Below the pieces are notes generated by a model, which saw only the letters and a program-made list of their open reading frames with translations, was not told where the DNA came from and searched no databases. A stretch of DNA of 64,000 nucleotides. Source: Acrocarpospora pleiomorpha. GTDB taxonomy: Bacteria > Actinomycetota > Actinomycetes > Streptosporangiales > Streptosporangiaceae. Where the stretch lies: positions 259,390-323,389 of the forward strand of contig NZ_BLAF01000006.1 in NCBI RefSeq assembly GCF_009687885.1, written 5' to 3'. The position numbers were made by a program, and so were the translations under genes. Positions 27,251-34,533 of the stretch are shown here, piece after piece; the first letter of the stretch is position 1; every line of letters starts with the position of its first letter.

Positions 27251-28591
27251 GTGTTCAGGCGGCGATCAGTACTCCGACAAGCAGCTGTCGCATCCGCCTT
27301 AGGCGTTTTGGGTGCCACCGTCATGCTGACCTCATCGGCCGAGGCAGTTGACACAGATCACTGGAACTACACCTACACGTGCCTCACCAAACCGCTGGGG
27401 TCGTTGGTGGGCACGGACGACAAGCCCCTCAACGTTGAGGTCTCGATTCCCAAGACCGTCGTTCTTGGCCAGGCGTTCCAGGTCGGCTGGACGCTTGGCG
27501 AATCGCCGCTGATCTCACCCGGGAACTACGTCAAGGGCGCAAAGCTGAGTGTCAGCGCCAGGGCGGCGATGACGGGGTATTGGGATGGCGTTGGAGAGCT
27601 CGTCTCAGCTGGGACGCTGACGACCGATGTTGATCTCAAGACCGGTGATCCCATCAAGTTGCCAACGCTGACGCCTGGCTCGCATGTGACAGGTCGTGAA
27701 GGCGAGATCAAGGTCAAGCCGTTTCCTATAGAGATCGGATTCAGCCCCAAGTCGACTGGTGAGGTCAACGACACCAACCTCTTGACTGCGGACACGCCCA
27801 CGCCTCCCGCTAGTGATCCTCCGATCACCTACACCGGTACTTGGGAATACGACACGGGTCGCGCGGCGGGATTGACCGACTGGGTCGGCAGTAAGCGGCC
27901 GTTCCGCGATGATGTTCACGCCACCCAGGACGAGAGCGCGACGGCCACCATCGCGTTCGAGGGAACGGGCATCGAGTACATCGGTGAGCGTCATGCTGCG
28001 ATGGGCAAACTGGACGTGGAGATTGTCGAAGTCGCCAATTCGCGCGTGACCATCGATCCGTCGAGAACGACATCCGACCCGGCCGCGCCGAAGGTACCGG
28101 CCAACCAGCGTCACGGTCACGAGGTCCTCTGGTCCAAGACCGATCTCCCCTACGGGAAGTATCATGCGAAGATCACGTCGAAGCTGGCCGCCAATGAATG
28201 GGCAGTGCTCGACAGCTTCAACGTGATCACTAAGGAGTCAACGACTCCGCCTGAGTACTTCGACACGGTCTGCAAACCGCCTACGAACGTCACGGTCGCC
28301 ACGGTAAAGGTTGTGAAGGCCTCTACGACTCCGACGCCTACTACTACCCGGACGGCGACGGTGACGCCGACGCCTAAGCCCACTACCACGGTGACGGTGA
28401 CGTCTTCCGCTTCTACCAGTCAGTCGCCACAGGTGGCTGTGACTCCTGTGGGTGGGGCGCAGACCGGGGAGATGGCGGTTGGCGGGACTTCGGGGCGGGT
28501 TTATCTGTGGTTCGGGATCGTGTTGGTGGTGGGGAGCGTTGGCGCGGGGCTGGTTTGGCGGCGGCGCGTCAAGGCGGATTCCGGGCGCTGA
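27251..28591 (+). CDS. Sortase-anchored wall protein 1 with galactose-binding-like domain
   Basis: 446 aa from GTG 27251 (GGAG 8 bases before); GTG 27209 is possible. Signal peptide 1-32, then a beta domain opening with YTYTCLT (Cys44) and a later Cys (DTVCKPP) that likely pair. Residues ~195-345 (GTWEYDTG...TIAFEGTGIEYIGERHAAMGKLDVEI...DLPYGKYHAKI) resemble a galactose-binding-like carbohydrate-binding fold. A Thr/Pro-rich stalk follows. The C-terminus has VTPVGGAQTGEM, a hydrophobic helix and RRRVK, a sorting signal of non-LPxTG type. It is 15 bases before a sortase gene. Paralogous in plan to 29529 and 30626. Confidence 0.85.
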   Translation: MFRRRSVLRQAAVASALGVLGATVMLTSSAEAVDTDHWNYTYTCLTKPLGSLVGTDDKPLNVEVSIPKTVVLGQAFQVGWTLGESPLISPGNYVKGAKLSVSARAAMTGYWDGVGELVSAGTLTTDVDLKTGDPIKLPTLTPGSHVTGREGEIKVKPFPIEIGFSPKSTGEVNDTNLLTADTPTPPASDPPITYTGTWEYDTGRAAGLTDWVGSKRPFRDDVHATQDESATATIAFEGTGIEYIGERHAAMGKLDVEIVEVANSRVTIDPSRTTSDPAAPKVPANQRHGHEVLWSKTDLPYGKYHAKITSKLAANEWAVLDSFNVITKESTTPPEYFDTVCKPPTNVTVATVKVVKASTTPTPTTTRTATVTPTPKPTTTVTVTSSASTSQSPQVAVTPVGGAQTGEMAVGGTSGRVYLWFGIVLVVGSVGAGLVWRRRVKADSGR

Positions 28592-28606
28592 GCTTTTCGG
28601 GGTGTC

Positions 28607-29404
28607 ATGAACGAGCTGGAGCCTGGGCAGATGCCGGTGCCGTCGGCTGAGGAGCAGCGGCGGCAGCGGTGGAACAAGGCGCTGCCCGCGATCCTGATCG
28701 TCGGGTCCTTTGGCGGCATCGCGCTGATCATGGCGGGGTTGCTGGCGGTGCTGGCACCGGAGGAGCCCTTGGTCGAGGGCATGCCGGGTCCGGGGATCAC
28801 GCCGATGGCCCAGCAGATGCCGGGCGCGTTACCGCCGACCGTGGGACCGGGAGGGGCCGATGTTCCGCTGACGGCGGCGGCTCCGACCGCGCCTCCGCCG
28901 ATCCCGGCCGTGGTCCCGGTCGCCCCGATCGTCAGCACCGGCTCGGTCGCCCCTGCCAAGATCGTGATCCCGCAGGTCGGACTGAACGCCGCATTGCGCA
29001 CGGTCGGCGTACAACGTAATGGCGAAGTTCAGGTGCCTCCGCTGTCCCAGCCGAAGGTGGCCGGGTGGTACAAGCTCGGCCCGGTGCCCGGCCAGCCAGG
29101 ACCCGCGGTGATCCTCGGCCACGTGAGCACCCGCCGGGGACCGGCCGTCTTCTCCCGCCTCCGCGAGGTGAAACGCGGCCACAAGATCCAGGTTGTCCGA
29201 ACCGACGGCACGGTCGCCGAATTCACCGTGGACGGCGTCGAACAAGTCAGCAAGAACACCTTCCCGACCAAACGTGTGTACGGCAGGCTGGATACAGCCG
29301 GGCTTCGTCTCATCACCTGCGGCGGCGTCTACAACCGCAGAACCGGCCACTACACCGACAACATCATCGTCTACGCCACCCTGAGCGCCACCAAGACCGC
29401 GTAG
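28607..29404 (+). CDS. Class E/F-type sortase 1
   Basis: 265 aa. One N-terminal membrane helix (~26-50), a Pro/Ala-rich linker, then a sortase domain from ~115. The catalytic set is complete: His172 (VILGHVST), Cys238 (RLITCGGVY) and Arg in YNRRTGHY (244/245). The TLTC motif of classical sortases is LITC here, and the end DNIIVYATL closes the beta barrel. The neighbouring surface proteins carry TPxGGxxTG signals, so it probably uses that motif. It differs from sortase 2 mainly in the linker and around the active site (GHVSTRRG versus GHKDTQTR). Confidence 0.9.
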   Translation: MNELEPGQMPVPSAEEQRRQRWNKALPAILIVGSFGGIALIMAGLLAVLAPEEPLVEGMPGPGITPMAQQMPGALPPTVGPGGADVPLTAAAPTAPPPIPAVVPVAPIVSTGSVAPAKIVIPQVGLNAALRTVGVQRNGEVQVPPLSQPKVAGWYKLGPVPGQPGPAVILGHVSTRRGPAVFSRLREVKRGHKIQVVRTDGTVAEFTVDGVEQVSKNTFPTKRVYGRLDTAGLRLITCGGVYNRRTGHYTDNIIVYATLSATKTA

Positions 29405-29528
29405 ACCCGCTCGGCGGCGATGGATTCCAACCAGAATTCACACCGGATTCTCAGGATCCACGCCGCATAACTCCAGATATTTCCTGAAATGCTGTTGCGC
29501 GATCGGGCCACCATCTACGGGAGCGGAA

Positions 29529-30434
29529 GTGACAACCAACGGATGGCACCGGATCGCCGTCAGAGCGGCCATCGCCGGCATCGCGCTGTTAGCAGCCTTG
29601 ATCGCGATACCCACGTGGGCCTTCGGCGCGACGACAAAGGTGCTGTATTCCTGTGTGGCCGACGGTCCGACTTTCCCTATGTCGATCACCTTGGATGGGT
29701 CCCCGGCCAACCCGGTCGAGGATGACGAGGTGGTGGTGACGTGGAAGCTGGTTCCCGCAGATCCGGAACAAGGTCAGGCAAGCGAATCTCTCATGATTCC
29801 GCCGACGCCCATCCAGTCGGGAGACACTGTCCTGATCGAAGGCCAGCTCTCCATATCAGGTACTCCAGTGACCGCCAATCCCGGTGCCACGACTCTCGAC
29901 GCATCCGTGGTTGCGCAGACGTCGGTGGCAACGACCACGGCCATGTCGCCGATCCCTGATCTGGTTCTCCGTCTCACCCCGTCGGCGACGGGGACGATTG
30001 GGGTTGTCGCCGATTCATTCAAGTTGAACCTGGTTCCGTCGGGAGCACAGTCCACTAGCGCGCTGTACACCTGCAGCAAGGTCGCCACCGCAGCTGCGGC
30101 TTCGCTGCTACTCACGGTCGTTTCCGCGTCTACCTCCGACACCGACGATCCGACCACGACCTCCACCGTCTTCGAGACGGAGACCGAGACCGTCTCGGTC
30201 ACGGACACCGCGACGGTTACCAACTCGGTCGATGTCACCAATACGTCGACGGTTTCGGTCACCAATACGGCGCAAGTCAGGATGACACCCGTCGGCGGGG
30301 CGCAAACCGGAGGCGGAGGCGACATGGGCCCAGATGGACGATTGATCATGCTGGCCGGAACCGCGTTCATCGCTGCCGCTGCCTTCGGTGGCCTGCTGCT
30401 TCGTCATCGGCTCAGCCGCAGCAGTGGCGTATGA
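29529..30434 (+). CDS. Sortase-anchored wall protein 2
   Basis: 301 aa. GTG start after GGGAGCGGAA. Signal peptide ~1-33. The mature part starts with VLYSCVADG (Cys42), has a beta-sandwich with VVVTWKLVP, and a second Cys in ALYTCSKV, then a Thr/Glu/Val-rich stalk (TETETVSVTDTATVTN). The end has QVRMTPVGGAQTGGGG, a DMGPDGR segment, a helix and RHRLSR. It matches protein 3 (30626) over its whole length in plan and repeats the GPDGR(L/I) block. The stalk resembles those of wall-spanning proteins. Confidence 0.85.
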   Translation: MTTNGWHRIAVRAAIAGIALLAALIAIPTWAFGATTKVLYSCVADGPTFPMSITLDGSPANPVEDDEVVVTWKLVPADPEQGQASESLMIPPTPIQSGDTVLIEGQLSISGTPVTANPGATTLDASVVAQTSVATTTAMSPIPDLVLRLTPSATGTIGVVADSFKLNLVPSGAQSTSALYTCSKVATAAAASLLLTVVSASTSDTDDPTTTSTVFETETETVSVTDTATVTNSVDVTNTSTVSVTNTAQVRMTPVGGAQTGGGGDMGPDGRLIMLAGTAFIAAAAFGGLLLRHRLSRSSGV

Positions 30435-30625
30435 GACGTGTGATGCGACAGTTTTCGGACTTGACTGTTACCTTGGGTCGATGTGGGTAGTCGATGACGG
30501 ATGGGCCGTATCCACCACAGATCCCGTGCCAACTCCATAGGATCGGGATACCGAACCGTGACCATGGCCTGGAAAGCTGGCCCGACCGTAAACCGGGCAT
30601 ACTGTCTGAAATGGGAGAGAAGTCA

Positions 30626-31486
30626 GTGCTGAAGTTGAGGGCACGGCGTCGCATCGCCACCAAGGCCGCCGCAGCCGGAGTTGTCAGCGCAGGCATTCTC
30701 TTCGGTGCGATCCCCGCTGCGGCGAACCTCCTCGCACCGGTGCCAGTTACCTATACATGCACGGGTACGTCCTCCGAGCTCAGATTCAATATCGAGCTCG
30801 TCGGTCCGGCCACCAACCCCGCTGTCAATGCGGGTGCGGTCATCACCTGGCGGATCAATCAACCTGCCGCCGCCCCGAGTCTTCTCGCGCCGTCGCCGAT
30901 CGCGCTAACGGATCGGGTGGTGATCGACGGGCAACTCATATTGACCGGAGTACCGGTTGGGGCTGCGGCCGTGACCAGAACGGCCACGGCAACGCACGTT
31001 CCGGTGGCGTCGCTGACGGCGCAGGCACCGGTGCCCCTTCCCACGATCTTAACGACCGTTACCCCCACTGCGGCCGGGACATTTACCGTCAAACCTGGTC
31101 AGTTCATTCTCAAAGCCGTTTCTTCGTCCGGCACCCAGGCGACCTGGTTCACTTGCACTGTCGAGACGCTGACGGAGGCGGACGCGGCAGCGCTCGCGGT
31201 TGTGGTGGGTTCGGCCAGCACGACCCCGAGCCCGAGCTCCACGCCGACGCCCACCCCCTCGGCCACGAGCCCCACGCCCAGGCAGACCCGCACTTTCACG
31301 CAGACCGTCACGGCCTCCCAGCCCAATCAGGTGGACAACACGCCTGACGGCGGCATCGCGACCGGCGGCGGCGGGGAGATGGGCCCCGACGGCCGGATCC
31401 TCGTCCTCACCGGGACCGCGCTCATCCTCGCCGCCATCACCGGCGGGCTGATGTTGCGTTCGCGTCGCAGCTCCGTACGCGACTAG
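30626..31486 (+). CDS. Sortase-anchored wall protein 3
   Basis: 286 aa from GTG 30626 (GGGAGAG 7 bases before); ATG 30611 is an alternative. Signal peptide ~1-33 (ends AAA|NLL). The beta domain opens with VTYTCTG (Cys45) and closes with WFTCTVE, like protein 2. Pro/Ser/Thr stalk (TTPSPSSTPTPTPS). Tail signal QVDNTPDGGIATGGGG, then GPDGRILVL helix and RSRRSS. Sortase 2 begins 7 bases after its stop, so this gene and sortase 2 are one transcript. Confidence 0.85.
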   Translation: MLKLRARRRIATKAAAAGVVSAGILFGAIPAAANLLAPVPVTYTCTGTSSELRFNIELVGPATNPAVNAGAVITWRINQPAAAPSLLAPSPIALTDRVVIDGQLILTGVPVGAAAVTRTATATHVPVASLTAQAPVPLPTILTTVTPTAAGTFTVKPGQFILKAVSSSGTQATWFTCTVETLTEADAAALAVVVGSASTTPSPSSTPTPTPSATSPTPRQTRTFTQTVTASQPNQVDNTPDGGIATGGGGEMGPDGRILVLTGTALILAAITGGLMLRSRRSSVRD

Positions 31487-31493
31487 GACGCGT

Positions 31494-32324
31494 ATGACGA
31501 CGCCGTCGGGACACTTTCCACCCGGACATCCGGGTTACCAGCAGCAGCCGGTCTACGGGCAGCCTGTCTATCAGTCGTACGTTCAGGAAGAACGGCCGCG
31601 GCTGAACGGCACGCGGATCGTGCGGGCGGTGCTGATTCTGGCGGCGTTGGCCGGGATGCTCACGGTCGGGGCCGGGCTGATGTTCTGGCTGGGCTCTCCG
31701 GAGGAGTATGCGGCGCCCGAGCGGACCACGCTCCGGGCGCAGACGGGCGCGCTGGCGCCGAGCGTCGGGCCCGGCGGTCCGGGCCAGCCGCTGACCCAGG
31801 CGGATCCGACGGCGCCGCCCCCGGCCCCGCCCCTGCCTGCGGCCGAACCCCTGCTGCCCTCCTCGCCGAAACGGCTGATCATCGCCAAGCTGGGCATCAA
31901 CGCGCCGATCAAATCCGTGGGCGTGGACAAGAAGGGCGCGATCGAAACCCCGCCGATCGGCAACCCCAACCTGGTCGGCTGGTACCGGGGCGGACCCACA
32001 GCGGGCGAGGCGGGCCCCGCCATCATGCTGGGGCACAAGGACACCCAAACCCGCAGCGCCGTCTTCAGCCGCCTGCACGAACTCCGGTACGGCGACACGA
32101 TCGAGGTCATCCGGGGCGACGGCACCATCGCCATCTTCACCGTCGGCGGCGTCGAACAGGCCAACAAGGAAACCTTCCCCACCAATCGGGTGTACGGCAA
32201 CGCCGACGACGCCGAACTGCGCCTGATCACCTGCGGCGGCACGTATAACCGAAGCACGGGGCACTATGTGGACAACGTCATCGTGTACGCGAGGATGACC
32301 AGCACGCGGCTCGCCAACTCCTGA
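31494..32324 (+). CDS. Class E/F-type sortase 2
   Basis: 276 aa. A cytosolic Gln/Tyr/Pro-rich head (~1-35), one membrane helix (~43-66), a Pro-rich linker and a sortase domain from ~126. Catalytic His181 (IMLGHKDT), Cys247 (RLITCGGTY) and Arg253 (YNRSTGHY) are present. It is a paralogue of sortase 1 across the catalytic domain (shared RLITCGG-YNR-TGHY-DN-IVYA). Two sortases with three substrates in one locus suggest divided roles, for example different substrates or membrane domains. Confidence 0.9.
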   Translation: MTTPSGHFPPGHPGYQQQPVYGQPVYQSYVQEERPRLNGTRIVRAVLILAALAGMLTVGAGLMFWLGSPEEYAAPERTTLRAQTGALAPSVGPGGPGQPLTQADPTAPPPAPPLPAAEPLLPSSPKRLIIAKLGINAPIKSVGVDKKGAIETPPIGNPNLVGWYRGGPTAGEAGPAIMLGHKDTQTRSAVFSRLHELRYGDTIEVIRGDGTIAIFTVGGVEQANKETFPTNRVYGNADDAELRLITCGGTYNRSTGHYVDNVIVYARMTSTRLANS

Positions 32325-32379
32325 TCACAAAGACCATCAAATACGACTATCGTGCTCCTCAAAAAGAGGAGGAGGACTC

Positions 32380-33534
32380 GTGGGCCTGCTATCGAATCTT
32401 CTGTTGCCCGGGCGGCTGAGGACGGGTCCGACGGTTTTGCTGCCCGCGAAGGTGAAGCCGGACGCGTTGCTGGAGGCCGTTCAGCTCGCTGACCCGACCG
32501 CCGCGCAGGACGGCGAGGAACTGCTGGCGGCCGGAACCCGGATCCACGCACCCCTGGAACTCACCGCCGACCTGCTGCGCAAGCTGAGCATCCAGGACGA
32601 GGACCGGCTCTGGGCCTACCGGGTGGTGGCCGAGCGACCGCTGCCGATGGACTACTACGACAAGTTCCTCGCGGCTGGAATCGCCTACCGGTATGGCGGC
32701 TGGTCCCTGTGCGAGGGCTCGGCCGACGACCCGGCCGAGGACGAATCCCGCCTTGCCGCTGTCTACGTGCCGGAAATGCCCGACCAGGAGGAACTCGCCA
32801 CCCTCCTCCGCGGCCTGCTCCGCCTCCCAGAACCCACCACCGAAACCGACGCCGAAACCGACGCCGAAACCGACGCCGATGCTGAGGCCGGGATCGACGC
32901 CGAAGCCGGAACCGACGCCGAGGTGGCCGAGCTCGCTGGGGAGTCCTCGGACGAAGTCGCGGCAAGCGCGGACGCGTCTGACGAAACCGCAGCCGAGAAG
33001 ACGGCCTCGGAGGAATCGGCACCTGAGGGCGCCCCGCCCGCAGCCACCACGGCTGACGTAGCCGCTCCCGAAGCCGAAGCGTCTGGGGAATCCGCGTCAG
33101 GCGAATCCGCGTCCGCGGATGGTTCGGCGGAGGATGCGTCCGACGAAGCGGAGGATGCGTCCGAGGAAGGGCCCTCTGACGAGGCCGCGTCCGCGGAATC
33201 CGAGCAAGACGACGAGGACGAGTCCGACAAGAGTGGGCTCGTGCAGATTCAGTCGGGGCAGACCATCGTCTACACCGGCGCCGACATTCAGGTCACCGCC
33301 AGCTATGAAACCCGATTTCCGGCTGTGGTCGCGGGGCTTATGCCGTACGCGACGGAAGTGGTCAGGATCGCGGTGCGGGCCCTTGAGGACGGCGAGCTGG
33401 ACGGGGACGACCTCGTGCTCGAACCCGGGAAGGTGGCCCTGGCCCTGGGGAACGCGCTGGACGGGCCGGTCGTGGACGCCTGGGGGTTCCAGATTCTCGA
33501 GGTGGAGGATCTGCTGCCCGCGCGGCGCGTCTGA
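32380..33534 (+). CDS. Cytosolic protein with long acidic low-complexity region
   Basis: 384 aa. GTG start with AGGAGGAGG just before it. Residues 1-145 are an ordered domain (LLLPGRLRTGPTVLLPAKVKPDALLEAV...) and residues ~290-384 another (LVQIQSGQTIVYTGADIQVTASYETRF). Between them (~150-290) is an Ala/Glu/Asp/Ser run with a 12-base DNA repeat coding for ETDA near 32846-32881. No signal peptide or helix is seen. The function is unknown. It follows sortase 2 by 55 bases and ends at a strong terminator, so it may belong to the same transcription unit. Confidence 0.75.
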   Translation: MGLLSNLLLPGRLRTGPTVLLPAKVKPDALLEAVQLADPTAAQDGEELLAAGTRIHAPLELTADLLRKLSIQDEDRLWAYRVVAERPLPMDYYDKFLAAGIAYRYGGWSLCEGSADDPAEDESRLAAVYVPEMPDQEELATLLRGLLRLPEPTTETDAETDAETDADAEAGIDAEAGTDAEVAELAGESSDEVAASADASDETAAEKTASEESAPEGAPPAATTADVAAPEAEASGESASGESASADGSAEDASDEAEDASEEGPSDEAASAESEQDDEDESDKSGLVQIQSGQTIVYTGADIQVTASYETRFPAVVAGLMPYATEVVRIAVRALEDGELDGDDLVLEPGKVALALGNALDGPVVDAWGFQILEVEDLLPARRV

Positions 33535-33552
33535 TTAGACGGGACAAACAGA

Positions 33553-33597
33553 CGGATCCCTCCGTGCCAGGCACGAAGGGATCCGTTTCTGTTTTTT
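33553..33597 (+). terminator. Strong intrinsic terminator
   Basis: Stem CGGATCCCT (33553-33561) / AGGGATCCG (33577-33585) continued inward by CGTGCC / GGCACG, then TTTCTGTTTTTT (33586-33597). This is a classic terminator, rare in such GC-rich DNA. It ends the sortase-locus unit. Confidence 0.9.
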
Positions 33598-33641
33598 CCT
33601 ATTCTCGCTAGGTCACCCCGGCAAGACCTCGGCTATCGCCT

Positions 33642-34217
33642 TCAACCAGCAACCGCGAACCGGCCGCAGTGGTGGTGCCGGTGGTGGATGACGCCGTGGT
33701 GGTGGTGACGGTGGTGGAAGTGGCCGTGGCCGTGGTGGTGGTGACGGTGGTGGCCCCAGTGACGGTGCTCACCGTGGTGGTGGGCCCAGTGCCGGTGCTG
33801 TCCGAACTCCTGGTGGAACAGACGGTGGTGCCCGAACAGGCGGTGGTGGCCGCGGTGCTCGTTGAAGAAGCGGTGCTCACGGTGATCGTTGACGCGCTGC
33901 TCGACGTTCTGGCGCTGGTCGTTGTCCTGACGCTGACGGTTGTCGATGTCGATGTCGATGTCGTCCCGGTTCTTGTTCCGGTTCTCGACGTCGTTGTCGT
34001 TGTCGTTGTCATTGTCGTTGTCCGGGTCGTAGGGCAGGAGGTTGGCCTCCTCCTCGACCGGCTGGGCCGGCTGCGGCTGAACCGGCTGGACCTTCGTGAC
34101 CTTGGTGCCGAGAGCGACAGCAGCCGCCTGGGCGCTGGGGGCCATGGCGAACATGGCAGCCATCGCCGGGACAACGGCGATGCCGGTCGCCACTGCGAGC
34201 TTGAGTTGGCTCTTCAT
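33642..34217 (-). CDS. Secreted His-rich protein with Asp/Asn repeats
   Basis: 191 aa. ATG after AAGAAGGGA on its strand. Signal peptide 1-31 (ends AQA|AAV). The middle has a (Asp-Asn)n tract (YDPDNDNDNDND...) and a (Asp-Ile)n tract, followed by ~75 residues with 34 His (for example HHRHHHHGHGHFHH) and a single Cys near the end. This suits binding of divalent metals (Zn, Ni, Cu) at the surface. The D/N tract is coded by simple GTTGTC repeats, so its length may vary. It is divergent from an L,D-transpeptidase. Confidence 0.75.
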   Translation of the reverse strand: MKSQLKLAVATGIAVVPAMAAMFAMAPSAQAAAVALGTKVTKVQPVQPQPAQPVEEEANLLPYDPDNDNDNDNDNDVENRNKNRDDIDIDIDNRQRQDNDQRQNVEQRVNDHREHRFFNEHRGHHRLFGHHRLFHQEFGQHRHWAHHHGEHRHWGHHRHHHHGHGHFHHRHHHHGVIHHRHHHCGRFAVAG

Positions 34218-34533
34218 TAGACGATCCCTTCTTATTTTGAAAGAAACGATGCGAGATTCGTCGATCTCGTATCTAAGTGATCTTCTTACTCGAATCGCTT
34301 GCTAATTGTCGATCTCCCCGATTCTCGAAAGAACCAGACACACTAATGCGTAAAGGACGCTTGATTTTCACACAAGCCGTTTCTTTGCCATTTAGTACGG
34401 CGTGGCGCGATTGATTGGCCGGAACATGATGGTAGGGACCGAGCTGGGTTACAGGGAACGCTCGTGTCGCTTCCACTGATTTCAGGTCTTCGCATGCCAT
34501 AGTTCGTTCGTTGGTTTCTTTCGGAGGTGTCCG
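34218..34533. other. 316-bp divergent intergenic region
   Basis: This region lies between the His-rich gene and the L,D-transpeptidase and is clearly AT-richer than its surroundings. It must hold both promoters. I see the inverted repeat listed at 34248-34273 and RBSs at each end, but no convincing -35/-10 pair or further gene. Confidence 0.6.
34248..34273. promoter_or_regulatory. Inverted repeat upstream of the His-rich gene
   Basis: GATGCGAGAT (34248-34257) and ATCTCGTATC (34264-34273) pair at 9 of 10 positions around TCGTCG, 31 bases before the His-rich start. It may be a metal-regulator site or a leader hairpin; this is not identified. Confidence 0.4.

Noticed and set aside
28601..32324. 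Pilus locus with classical class C sortases
   Set aside because: The sortases have one N-terminal helix and LITC motifs, and the substrates lack LPxTG, pilin motifs and E-boxes. Polymerisation is left as speculation only.
33669..34220. Val-rich plus-strand frame opposite the His-rich gene
   Set aside because: Poly-Val follows mechanically from the complementary codons of Asp/Asn/His. The minus frame has an RBS and signal peptide; the plus frame has neither.
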